From positions 351,728 to 415,727 of the forward strand of contig NZ_BLXZ01000006.1 in assembly GCF_014193675.1 (NCBI RefSeq): a DNA stretch of 64,000 bases, in the 5' to 3' direction. Positions within the stretch are counted from its first letter, which is position 1. Every line of letters begins with the position of its first letter. The translations under genes were made by a program, and so were the position numbers. Below the pieces are notes generated by a model, which saw nothing but the letters and a program-made list of their open reading frames with translations, was not told the DNA's origin and made no database searches. Shown piece after piece: positions 47,233 through 55,192 of this stretch. Source of the stretch: Geomonas limicola. Lineage in GTDB: Bacteria > Desulfobacterota > Desulfuromonadia > Geobacterales > Geobacteraceae.

Positions 47233-47907
47233 ATGGCTTTAATCGAAGTACGCAACCTGGCAAAAAGCTACCAAAGCGGCGACGAGACCGTCGAGGCGCT
47301 CAAGGGTGTCGACGTCAGTATCGAATCAGGTGAATTCATCACCATCATGGGGCAGTCGGGCTCCGGCAAAAGCACACTCCTTTCGGTGCTGGGCGGGTTG
47401 AATCACCCCTCTCAAGGCTCGGTGCAGATGGCGGGGGTCGATCTCTATGCGCTCTCCAGTGAAAAACGCGCCGATTTTCGCAGCCAGAGGCTCGGCTTCG
47501 TGTTCCAGTCCTTCAACCTGATTCCGTACCTGACGGCGCTGGAGAACGTCATGCTGCCGCTGGCCATCGCCCCCTTGAAAAAGGGGGAAAAAGTGGCTGC
47601 TGCCCGGGAGGCTTTGGAGCGCATCGGGCTGGGTGCCAAGGCCGATCGGCTCCCCAACGCCCTTTCGGGAGGCGAGCAGGAGCGGGTCGCCATCGCGCGT
47701 GCGGTGGTGAACCGGCCGGAGATCCTCTTCGCCGACGAGCCCACTGGGAACCTGGACTCGAAAACCAGCCTGGAGATGATGAACCTGTTCCGGGCGCTCA
47801 ACGAAGAAGGGCAGACCATCGTCATGGTGACCCACAATCCGGAGAACTGCGACTTCGCGGACAGGACCATCCATATCCGCGACGGCCGCGTGGTTGCCGG
47901 CGCCTGA
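47233..47907 (+). CDS. ABC transporter ATP-binding protein (LolD/MacB type)
   Basis: A 224-residue ATPase. Walker A GQSGSGKST (40-48), signature LSGGEQERVAIARA, Walker B ILFADEPTGNLD and the H-loop MVTHNPE are intact. Length and motifs match LolD/MacB-type subunits. It is separated from the permease by 76 bases but on the same strand. Confidence 0.93.
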   Translation: MALIEVRNLAKSYQSGDETVEALKGVDVSIESGEFITIMGQSGSGKSTLLSVLGGLNHPSQGSVQMAGVDLYALSSEKRADFRSQRLGFVFQSFNLIPYLTALENVMLPLAIAPLKKGEKVAAAREALERIGLGAKADRLPNALSGGEQERVAIARAVVNRPEILFADEPTGNLDSKTSLEMMNLFRALNEEGQTIVMVTHNPENCDFADRTIHIRDGRVVAGA

Positions 47908-47915
47908 GGGATTGC

Positions 47916-47945
47916 TTGACACCCGTCTCTTCAGGGGTGTATTAC
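47916..47945 (+). promoter_or_regulatory. Sigma-70-type promoter
   Basis: TTGACA at 47916 and TATTAC at 47940 are separated by 18 bases, matching a housekeeping promoter. It sits 40 bases before the ATG of the next gene (47985), indicating independent transcription from the ABC genes. Confidence 0.6.
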
Positions 47946-47984
47946 ATCTAGAGATGTTGAGCCACCCGGAGGGACGTAGGTTAG

Positions 47985-48614
47985 ATGAAAAAGGACAAGG
48001 ACGAGCGCAAGATGTCGCACCTGAAACTGGTCGTTAACAATGCCGAGGTCAGGAGTGCGCGCCCTGCAGGTGGCGAACAGGAGTTCATCCCGCTGGAGGA
48101 ACTGATCCTGCGGCGTGATGTGTTCCGTCCCGCCTTCTACCGGGGGATGGGAAGATCGCAGGCCCGCAGCTACCAGGCTCTGGAACGCTTTCTGGAAAAG
48201 CGGAACTCACCCTACGGTATCGACCCGGTGCACGGCAAAGTGCTGGTGCTCCCCGCAGGAGACCTCTCCCCCGAGGCCCGGGAGTACGGCTCGCCGCAGG
48301 ATGAAGTGCTCCTGAGCATCTCCGAGGACGCAGGTGGCACCGGCCTTTGCTTCTCGCTTGAGATGATCCTCCCTTACTTTAGCGAGGACGACGCCATCAT
48401 GGAGGAGGCGCTGCTTTTTGCGCCGGTCTTGCAGTATGGTGCCCTGTTTCTCGAGGAAAACCCCCATGACGGCCTTTTGGACCTGATCTACCGGTTGGCC
48501 GTGCCGCTTTACCCTCCACTGCTTACCTCCCGACTCGCCGAGAGGATGTTCGCCATCTTCGGGTTTGAGCTCAAAGAAACCTTCCTTGCCCTCTCCGACT
48601 ACCCGGAGACGTAA
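47985..48614 (+). CDS. Conserved-looking protein of unknown function
   Basis: A 209-residue soluble protein with no signal peptide or TM helix. It has a basic start (MKKDKDERKMSHLKLVV), a segment FRPAFYRGMGRSQARSYQALERFL and an acidic second half with many Leu and Glu (FSEDDAIMEEALLFAPVL). I recognise no domain. It has its own promoter at 47916. Codon use is like its neighbours, so it is likely a native gene. A second possible start is ATG 48012. Confidence 0.6.
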   Translation: MKKDKDERKMSHLKLVVNNAEVRSARPAGGEQEFIPLEELILRRDVFRPAFYRGMGRSQARSYQALERFLEKRNSPYGIDPVHGKVLVLPAGDLSPEAREYGSPQDEVLLSISEDAGGTGLCFSLEMILPYFSEDDAIMEEALLFAPVLQYGALFLEENPHDGLLDLIYRLAVPLYPPLLTSRLAERMFAIFGFELKETFLALSDYPET

Positions 48615-48734
48615 CAGGCGATGTTACACACGGCTTGGGTGCTAAATGCAGCTCATGCCGTGTGAGAATGTCCCCAGCTGGTCCTGCGCAATCCTGGATC
48701 ACGGCACAATGGTCTTGAAAGGGAGGTAGTTGTA

Positions 48735-49115
48735 ATGCGCGGAATCCTGGCAGTTATTGCCCTTGCATCGTTCTCTGCAGCAGCACACGCCGAGGAGTGG
48801 ACCCAGGTCGGGCCGGCAGACTCCCGACTGTCTGCCGAGTACAGTAAGTCTAGCCTCGAAACCATCTCCCCCTCAACCAAAAGGGTAAGAACTCGCATCA
48901 TCTCGAAGGTCGACGATGTGCATGTGTTCACCGTGGTCAGTGAAACCGAATTCTACTGTCCCCAGCCACTGGAGAAGCTGCTCTCGGCTCAAATTGTTGC
49001 AACGACCGGAGAGGTGACCTCGCAAGAGAAGATCGATGCTCCCGTCTTTTCCGAGATGCCGCAAGGTACCATCAGTTTCCGGCTCTGGGAAGCTGTCTGT
49101 TCTCTCGCCAAATAA
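48735..49115 (+). CDS. Small secreted protein, surface-adhesin-E-like
   Basis: A 126-residue exported protein. A signal peptide (LAVIALASFSAAAHA) precedes a compact domain EEWTQVGPADSRLSAEYSKSS with two later Cys (FYCPQPL, EAVCSLAK) that could form a disulfide. The Trp-x-x-Val start and Tyr-x-Asp-like layout resemble the adhesin E family, but the match is weak. GGGAGGTAGTTG precedes the ATG. Confidence 0.55.
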   Translation: MRGILAVIALASFSAAAHAEEWTQVGPADSRLSAEYSKSSLETISPSTKRVRTRIISKVDDVHVFTVVSETEFYCPQPLEKLLSAQIVATTGEVTSQEKIDAPVFSEMPQGTISFRLWEAVCSLAK

Positions 49116-49270
49116 AGAGGAGATTGTACGGCGGGTCATCCAACTGGGATGCGAAGTGGGAAGGCGGGCAAAAAAAGAACAGGGCCCGTCAGGCGGGAGT
49201 CGGATCGCGGTTCAACTGAAGACCGTACGGCTCGGACTGTCGATTTTCCATGGTGTGCTGTGAGGAACCA

Positions 49271-51121
49271 TTACCGCGGAGAACGTATGGTGCTCATGAA
49301 CTCGGGAAGGGACCGTACCGCAGCGAGATCAGGATCCCGCTCCATTTCAGCCGTGTTCACAAACCCCAGCCTCACCGCGTTTTGAAGATGTTTGAGAGCC
49401 TTAGCAGACCTTCCGCTTAGCGATTCCACGCAGGCAAGATTGTACTCGATATTCGCGTCTGTCGTCCCCAGCGAAACCACTCCCTCAAGACACTCCCTGG
49501 CAGCATCCAACTTTTTAGTCCTCAGATACAGTGTCCCCAAAAGCGTCATCGCTTCAGCCGATTTCGGTTCCAGTACTAAAGCTTGGCGCAGCGCCTTTTC
49601 TGCAGCGTCGAATTCACCAGTCAGGTAGTAGTTGTTACCCAAGTCCAGGAAACCCCGGGAAAAATTAGGGTAATAACGAGTGAGCTCGAGCAGGTAGGGG
49701 CGCCCCTTAACCGGGTCGTTTTTCGAGCGAAACAGGGCAGCTACGTGAATCAAGCTGTCAGGGTGTTTGGGATTGAGGCTCAGGACGCGGAGGTACAGGG
49801 GGAGAGCCGCCTCGAGGTTCCCCGAATTTTGAAGGGCTTGAGCTTTACCGTACAGGGCAATCGGGTGGTTGGGAGCTTTTGCTGCCGCGTCGCTCCATAG
49901 TGTCAGGTCGTTCTCCCACACCGGCCCCCTGGCATAGCTGAGACCGAAACAGGAAGCCACTATGACTGCACCAACTGCCGTAGCAACGACCTGGCTACCC
50001 TGGATGCGCGCCAAGGTACGAAAAATCAGCCACCCGAAAAACGGTGCTGCGCCGAGCATCGGGAAGTACAGATAGCGGTCGTTCATCAACGTGGTTATGG
50101 GAATAATTTGGGAGACGGGCAACAATCCGAGGAAAAAGACGGCGTACCAGAAGAAAAGTTCGCGGTTTCTCCGATACAGTGCGATTGCCGTGACAAGAAG
50201 CAGGATAAAAACTAGACCGCCAGACAGTACAGCGAGGTCGACTCCCGTCTTGACGGGCGGGTCATACATGGCACTGAGCTTGGTTGGCCATACCAGGAGC
50301 CCCACGTAGCGCACCAGGACCGTCAGCATGGTCAGCGCAGTATTAAGAGGGCTCCCGCCATGGTAGCCAACTCGCCCGCCTCCGATACCTGGCACATCCC
50401 CATGCGATTGGTACTTGATAGTTATCCAGGCTATCAGGAGCGCCGCTAAGAAAAAGGGGATCTTCGCTACCAGAGAGGGGATTCGTTCGGACGTATCCTC
50501 GAAGCAGATATCGAACAGAAGAAACAGGCAAGGGACCACGACGGCTATCGACTTGGACAACAGAGCAAGGATGAAGAGGCCCAAGCTCAGGAAATACATT
50601 CCCTTAGCTTCTCCCCAGCGCTTGTGCCGGCAGGAAAGGTAGGCGGAAAACGACAGCAGTGAAAAAAACATGGCCAGCAGGTTCTTGCGCTCGGAGATCC
50701 AGGCAACCGACTCGACCTGAACCGGGTGGAGGCAGAAGACCAAGGCAGAAAAGGCAGCTGCCAGCCTGGGCCAGCCTAGTCTGATGAGGAGCGAGTAGAG
50801 GAGGACTCCGTTTGCAGCATGGAGCAGGATATTGCTCAGGAGAAATCCCTTGGGGTTAAGTCCCCAGAAGGTGTAATCGAGCATGTAGGAGATGATGTGC
50901 AGGGGCGTGAAGTTGCCGGCATAGTTGCTGATAATGGCGCTCTTCAGGTGTGAAAGCGAGAACCCACGCACTGCCTCATTTGCCGTGACATACATGGCGT
51001 CGTCCCAGAAGACTTGGAAGTGGTTCCCCAGGATGTGCAGGTAGGCGGCCAGTGTCAGGGCAAAGATAGCCGAGACCGTAACGGCATGCGGGTAGACCTG
51101 CGTATCGAGAAATCTTTTCAT
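49271..51121 (-). CDS. Multi-TM TPR protein (O-mannosyltransferase-like/TMTC-type)
   Basis: A 616-residue inner-membrane protein. About 11 hydrophobic segments lie in the first 390 residues. FQVFWDDAMYVTAN near residue 37 resembles the DD motif of GT-C-fold glycosyltransferases, and FCLHPVQVESVAWISERKN is typical of TMTC-like proteins. The C-terminal 220 residues are TPR repeats (NPKHPDSLIHVAALF; EFDAAEKALRQALVLEP; LGTLYLRTKKLDAARECL). It may transfer a sugar from a lipid donor at the periplasmic side. The start ATG 51121 has GGAG upstream. Confidence 0.77.
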   Translation of the reverse strand: MKRFLDTQVYPHAVTVSAIFALTLAAYLHILGNHFQVFWDDAMYVTANEAVRGFSLSHLKSAIISNYAGNFTPLHIISYMLDYTFWGLNPKGFLLSNILLHAANGVLLYSLLIRLGWPRLAAAFSALVFCLHPVQVESVAWISERKNLLAMFFSLLSFSAYLSCRHKRWGEAKGMYFLSLGLFILALLSKSIAVVVPCLFLLFDICFEDTSERIPSLVAKIPFFLAALLIAWITIKYQSHGDVPGIGGGRVGYHGGSPLNTALTMLTVLVRYVGLLVWPTKLSAMYDPPVKTGVDLAVLSGGLVFILLLVTAIALYRRNRELFFWYAVFFLGLLPVSQIIPITTLMNDRYLYFPMLGAAPFFGWLIFRTLARIQGSQVVATAVGAVIVASCFGLSYARGPVWENDLTLWSDAAAKAPNHPIALYGKAQALQNSGNLEAALPLYLRVLSLNPKHPDSLIHVAALFRSKNDPVKGRPYLLELTRYYPNFSRGFLDLGNNYYLTGEFDAAEKALRQALVLEPKSAEAMTLLGTLYLRTKKLDAARECLEGVVSLGTTDANIEYNLACVESLSGRSAKALKHLQNAVRLGFVNTAEMERDPDLAAVRSLPEFMSTIRSPR

Positions 51122-51307
51122 CCTTGTCGTTCTCCTGAAACAATGCTGCACTTAATCTGCACATCCGTTGTTTCTACTGAATCTCCCGAAAAAACGGTGA
51201 AATAGCCACCAGCGGATGTACTGGATGTTCATGAGGTGATGAGGCACTTGTTAACTGGTGCTGTTGCTTAAGTGCATAAAAACGATTAGTTACCTCGTCT
51301 GGTCCGT

Positions 51308-51323
51308 TGGCACCGCCATTGCA
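51308..51323 (+). promoter_or_regulatory. Sigma-54 (-24/-12) promoter
   Basis: TGGCAC-CGCCA-TTGCA matches the sigma-54 consensus exactly and lies 40 bases before the ATG at 51364. It points to activator-dependent expression of the small Sel1-like gene. The palindrome of the copper operons is not found upstream, so another activator is expected. Confidence 0.8.
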
Positions 51324-51363
51324 AAATCCTGGTTGTGCGGCACAACCCCACTGGAGGTGGCAG

Positions 51364-51660
51364 ATGAAAAACGTGGTCCTGGCACTCTTTTTAGGTATTT
51401 CCGGTATCGTCGTCTCAGTCCCTGCGGCACATGCCGATTTTGACTCAGCCCTCAGCGCCTTTCGCGAGCAACGCTACACCGAGGCGGCGGTAGAGTTCAA
51501 GAAGTGCAACACCGCTAAAGCGAAGTTCTACCTGAGTTTGATGTACAGTATGGGATGGGGGGTGCCGCAAAATAAGGAGGAATCCGTGGCATTGATGCGC
51601 AGTGCCAAACAGCAGGAACTCGCCGAAACGCAGCCGGTGCAGGTTGCCGGTAGACAGTAA
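51364..51660 (+). CDS. Small secreted Sel1/TPR-like protein
   Basis: A 98-residue exported protein. A signal peptide (VVLALFLGISGIVVSVPAAHA) precedes a single TPR-like helix pair and a Sel1 unit (FDSALSAFREQRYTEAAVEF; AKFYLSLMYSMGWGVPQNKEESV). Such units mediate protein contacts in the periplasm. GGAGGTGGCAG lies before the ATG. Its sigma-54 promoter at 51308 is notable for such a small gene. Function unknown. Confidence 0.75.
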   Translation: MKNVVLALFLGISGIVVSVPAAHADFDSALSAFREQRYTEAAVEFKKCNTAKAKFYLSLMYSMGWGVPQNKEESVALMRSAKQQELAETQPVQVAGRQ

Positions 51661-51681
51661 GCGAAACCTCCATTTACAGCG

Positions 51682-51724
51682 CAGGCCGCGGATGAACCGC
51701 CCTAGGAGGGCGCACCGCGGCCTG
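51682..51724 (+). terminator. GC-rich terminator-like hairpin
   Basis: CAGGCCGCGG/CCGCGGCCTG is a perfect 10-bp stem enclosing a smaller GCCC/GGGC hairpin. No long T-run follows, so termination would be weak or factor-assisted. It lies 22 bases after the Sel1-like gene and faces the convergent OmpA-family gene. Confidence 0.55.
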
Positions 51725-51843
51725 TTGTGCTACCGCCATACTGGTTACTGCCAAGATAATCCATCATCGGTCTGCGACGCATCTGGAGATGCTCTGTTCC
51801 TACCTGCTACACCGCCTACCTAGTAGTTCGACCTGTCCTATTT

Positions 51844-53928
51844 CTACCGGGTTTTCTCCGGGGCCGAACGCTCGATCACCGTTGCCGGCACCCCCTGTTT
51901 TTCCAGTTCCTGCACCCTGGTCTCCGCGGCTGCGCGCGAGGGGAAGTTTCCGACCGTCAAAAGGTAGGTTTGCATAGGCACTACCGCCGGTTTCAGAGTC
52001 GGCTGCACGCCCAGGGCCACCATGCGCAGACGCTCCCGCTCGGCACCTTTCTCGTCCGAGAAGGAACCGGCATAGACCTGGAACTTCCCTTCACTCATCA
52101 AGAAGAAACCACTGATTTTACGTGCGCGGAGACTGCTGACTTCCTTCTTTGCCGCTTCCTGGCTGGAAAATTCCCCAACGAAGAGACGTGTCCGTTGCTC
52201 CTGCTTTTTGGGCCCCAGTTCCAGCACCGGCTGGATTCCAGTACTCTTCAGCTTCTTGCCTACCTCAGCCAATGCCGATTTCACAACCGACTCGCCGACC
52301 ACCAGAGTATAGATCACCTGCTGCGGGACCGAACCTACGGAGGCATCCGCTTGCCCGCCCGGAGTTGCAGTGGGGGCAGGCTTGTTTGTCGGAACCGCCA
52401 CCGGAACGGGTGTTTGGGTGGCAGCCGTCGGCGCTGCCGGCAACGCTGCATCAACCGCAGGGGTGGTGGGAGCGGGTGAGGGGGCCGGCTTTTTGATGGC
52501 AATGGTGACCGCCCGCCGGTTTTGGCCCCGACCGATCTTGGTGTTGTTACGGGCGGCCGGACGGCTCGGTCCGTAATACACGATGGAGAGGTTTTCAGCC
52601 AGTACACCTTTTTCGATGAGCAGTTGTTTGATGTGCTCTGCCCTCTGGCGCGACAGCTTCAAGTTATGGGTGAGGGATCCGGAATTATCGGTGTGTCCCT
52701 CGATGACACCCTTGCTACCTGCCGCCGATTTAAGCCATGTCGCAATGGCATCGAGTTTCTCGCGGTCTTTGCTCGGTATGACCGAACTGTCGCTGGCGAA
52801 ATAGACCTCGACCCGGCCGGGGATCGGCAGTTCCGGAGGTGTCACCGGTGCGGCAACCGGGGCCACAGGCTCGGTAGGTTGCGGGCTCACTGGCGCCGCG
52901 GCAACCTGGGCAGGGGCCGGAGGTGCTATAGCCTCCGGTTTAGGCGCAGCCACCTGAGCCACCGCAGGCGGAGTGACCGCTAGCGGAACATTGGTCAGCC
53001 GTACTACCGAGTTGGGCGCAGCAGGCGGCGTTGCCGGTTCGGGTTTGTGCGGGAACACTACCGGTACGCCATAGTTGACGAATACCGGGGAGTCATAGAA
53101 CATGCCGGAGACGCTAACCAGAGGAGGTGCAGCAGGTGCCGCAGGAACTGAAGGTGCAACTGGAGCAGCAGGAACTGCAGGTGCGGCAGGAGGCGGAACT
53201 GCCGCAACCACAGTAGGTTGAGCTGCTCGCGCTTTCTTAACCGCAAGCTGTGCAGAGCTCAGTTCCGGTTCCGGGGCTGGCAGCGCTGCCTCTACAGGCG
53301 GGGCAGGTGGCGGAACGGGGGTGACTGGCTGTGCGACAACACGGGGTACGGCACGGGGAAACTGCAAGAGTGCTCGGTACCTGCTAAGAGAAACCGGTTG
53401 GCTTGGAGTGTTGAAATCGAAGAAGTAGGAGACCCCGGCGCTTACCAGCAGGTTGTTGCCAATATTGGCAACTTCGATGACATCGCGGATGTCGCTTCGC
53501 AAGGCCAGACGGTCGGACAGAAAATAAAATGCTCCCAACCCGAAGTCAGCGTTTGCGCCACTTTTAACGGCCCCGCTGCCCAATGTTCCCCCCACCCCAA
53601 TTGCACCATACAGGCGCCACTGGTCCTTTTTCAGGAACTGATAGAGGAACTCCAACTGTAGCTGAGAGAAATTGGAGGAAAGCCCGCTCGTAGAGGTTGC
53701 AGGAGTGAAGCTGATGCCGGATTCAATGGTGATGAGGTCGGTGATTGATGTACCGATTTTGAGCCCGAATTGTGGCGCGGGGTCTATGTGCTCTGCCCCG
53801 CCGGGCAAAAAGCCCCCCAGCTCACCGGTAAGAATGAGATTTTTGGAAGAAGACTCCGCGAACCCGGAACTTGAAGCCACAGCCACCATGGCAAGCGCAG
53901 ACATTACTTTTAGTAGAAGCGAGTTCAT
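51844..53928 (-). CDS. Outer-membrane OmpA-family protein with SPOR-like C-terminal repeats
   Basis: A 694-residue protein. The order is signal peptide (VMSALAMVAVASSSGFA), outer-membrane beta-barrel-like domain (about 25-165), and a long Pro/Ala/Val-rich linker. An OmpA peptidoglycan-binding domain follows, with VYFASDSSVIPSKDREKLDAI, VIEGHTDNSGSL and LSRQRAEHIKQLL. Two or three SPOR-like units (RTRLFVGEFSSQEAAKKEV; QVYAGSFSDEKGAERERL; YLLTVGNFPSRAAAETRV) end the protein. It should tie the outer membrane to peptidoglycan. The start ATG 53928 is preceded by AGAGAAGG; a start at 53946 is possible. The many linker repeats are low-complexity. Confidence 0.83.
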   Translation of the reverse strand: MNSLLLKVMSALAMVAVASSSGFAESSSKNLILTGELGGFLPGGAEHIDPAPQFGLKIGTSITDLITIESGISFTPATSTSGLSSNFSQLQLEFLYQFLKKDQWRLYGAIGVGGTLGSGAVKSGANADFGLGAFYFLSDRLALRSDIRDVIEVANIGNNLLVSAGVSYFFDFNTPSQPVSLSRYRALLQFPRAVPRVVAQPVTPVPPPAPPVEAALPAPEPELSSAQLAVKKARAAQPTVVAAVPPPAAPAVPAAPVAPSVPAAPAAPPLVSVSGMFYDSPVFVNYGVPVVFPHKPEPATPPAAPNSVVRLTNVPLAVTPPAVAQVAAPKPEAIAPPAPAQVAAAPVSPQPTEPVAPVAAPVTPPELPIPGRVEVYFASDSSVIPSKDREKLDAIATWLKSAAGSKGVIEGHTDNSGSLTHNLKLSRQRAEHIKQLLIEKGVLAENLSIVYYGPSRPAARNNTKIGRGQNRRAVTIAIKKPAPSPAPTTPAVDAALPAAPTAATQTPVPVAVPTNKPAPTATPGGQADASVGSVPQQVIYTLVVGESVVKSALAEVGKKLKSTGIQPVLELGPKKQEQRTRLFVGEFSSQEAAKKEVSSLRARKISGFFLMSEGKFQVYAGSFSDEKGAERERLRMVALGVQPTLKPAVVPMQTYLLTVGNFPSRAAAETRVQELEKQGVPATVIERSAPEKTR

Positions 53929-53978
53929 TGCGCCTTCTCTCATCACATTAAAGGTTAAGGCAACCCAAGGAGTGTAAC

Positions 53979-54014
53979 GCCAAAAGCCCCCTGTCGGAGC
54001 AGGAGGCTTTTGGC
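53979..54014 (-). terminator. Terminator hairpin of the NrfJ-like gene
   Basis: GCCAAAAGCC and GGCTTTTGGC pair over a CCCTG/CAGG inner stem. On the minus strand it follows the stop at 54035 by 21 bases and ends GGCTTTTGGC, a T-rich arm. It separates this gene from the OmpA-family gene. Confidence 0.7.
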
Positions 54015-54034
54015 ACGCAAAACAATGGCGGAAT

Positions 54035-54436
54035 TTATTTTACAGTAGCGCCTTCCACAATAACTGCATAGAAATAGCCGCTTCCGAAATCCTTATTCTT
54101 GGTCAACGTGCCGGTGATGGTCACCGTCTGCCCGACTGCCGGGAGATCTTTGGAGGTGGTCACGGTGAGGTCGTTGTCCTTGGTGGCGGCTTTGCCACTG
54201 CCGTCCTGGATATGTATCCAGTTGCGATCCATTATGCCGGAGGAAACCTTGACGACCTTCCCTTTGACGGTAACCTGCTTCTTATCCAGCGAGTCCTTGT
54301 TCTTGTAGAGATCGCTTACTTTGGTGATCTTGCCGGGTGCAGCCTTTTCAGAATGCGCGGGCGTGTCGGCGCTGAAGCAAACAGTAGGGATGGTAAGGGC
54401 CAAGACGACCAGCAGCGCTTTGGAAAAACTCTTCAT
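54035..54436 (-). CDS. Secreted OB-fold protein (NrfJ-like)
   Basis: A 133-residue exported protein. The signal peptide (ALLVVLALTIPTVCFSA) is followed by an OB-fold domain (KITKVSDLYKNKDSLDKKQV; VKVSSGIMDRNWIHIQDGSG; VTITGTLTKNKDFGSG). The GIMDRNWIHIQDGSG segment is characteristic of NrfJ-type proteins found with periplasmic cytochromes. Its biochemical role is not known. GGAGAAG precedes the ATG. Confidence 0.8.
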   Translation of the reverse strand: MKSFSKALLVVLALTIPTVCFSADTPAHSEKAAPGKITKVSDLYKNKDSLDKKQVTVKGKVVKVSSGIMDRNWIHIQDGSGKAATKDNDLTVTTSKDLPAVGQTVTITGTLTKNKDFGSGYFYAVIVEGATVK

Positions 54437-54715
54437 CTAACTTCTCCTTTTGGGTTGGGTCTCCGGATGCAGTTACTCCCGAATTAAGCTGGGAATTTAT
54501 CCTCTTTGTGTCAAAAATTCAAGCAGATTATCTCTCGAGTACACCCAGGATTGCCGCTGTCGCGTTCCGAAAGGCCAGATGCACAACTTTCTCAGGAGCA
54601 ATCCGCCCCTGTTCTGTGCTATAAGGTGTTTGCCATCCGATAGCCGGTAGGCCGGTGGGAGGCGCCGCAGCCTAGCAGACGGTTGCTCATTACTGATTTG
54701 CGGGAGGATATCCAG

Positions 54716-55117
54716 ATGAACTTTGCAAGCAGGCTGGTTGTTGTTCTTTGTTGTGGCGGGGCTGTCCTGGGTCCCATCAACTGTTTCGCTGCCGGAAACA
54801 AGATAAACATGATCCCTCTGGTTGAAATGCTGCAGCAGAACAAGGCGAAAATATCCACTGACAAGAAAAGTATCATCGACTTGAAAGGTGAGGTGCTTGC
54901 CAAACAAACACCCCCGCCTGTTATGAAAAAACGAGATCCCTCCGCCGCGATCGAGTTTGGTAACAAAGACAAAGACGCAAATGTTACCATGATTGTCAAC
55001 TGTTACAAGAAATGCGCCATGGTCACACGGCAATGCTACCTTGATGATATTGGCAACACAATTTGCTTAAACGTGTGTGATAAAGAGGGCTTGGTCTGCG
55101 AAGAAATGGCCAACTGA
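54716..55117 (+). CDS. Small secreted Cys-rich protein, unknown
   Basis: A 133-residue exported protein. A signal peptide (RLVVVLCCGGAVLGPINCFA) is followed by a Lys-rich helical part and a C-terminal Cys-rich end (NCYKKCAMVTRQCYLDDIG; ICLNVCDKEGLVCEEM) with six Cys that could make three disulfides or bind metal. No CxxCH heme site is present. GGGAGGATATCC precedes the ATG at 54716. I do not recognise the family. It sits next to the OmcS-like gene, convergent to it. Confidence 0.65.
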   Translation: MNFASRLVVVLCCGGAVLGPINCFAAGNKINMIPLVEMLQQNKAKISTDKKSIIDLKGEVLAKQTPPPVMKKRDPSAAIEFGNKDKDANVTMIVNCYKKCAMVTRQCYLDDIGNTICLNVCDKEGLVCEEMAN

Positions 55118-55132
55118 TCCGCTGCAACACGT

Positions 55133-55165
55133 GACGAGCCGCGGAAACAATCTTCGCGGCTCGTC
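55133..55165. terminator. Bidirectional terminator hairpin
   Basis: GACGAGCCGCG/CGCGGCTCGTC is a perfect 11-bp stem with an 11-base loop, between the convergent Cys-rich protein gene (ending 55117) and the OmcS-like gene (ending 55193). No long T-run is present. Confidence 0.65.
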
Positions 55166-55192
55166 TGCACTCCCCAGTCTCGTCCGTTCGTT

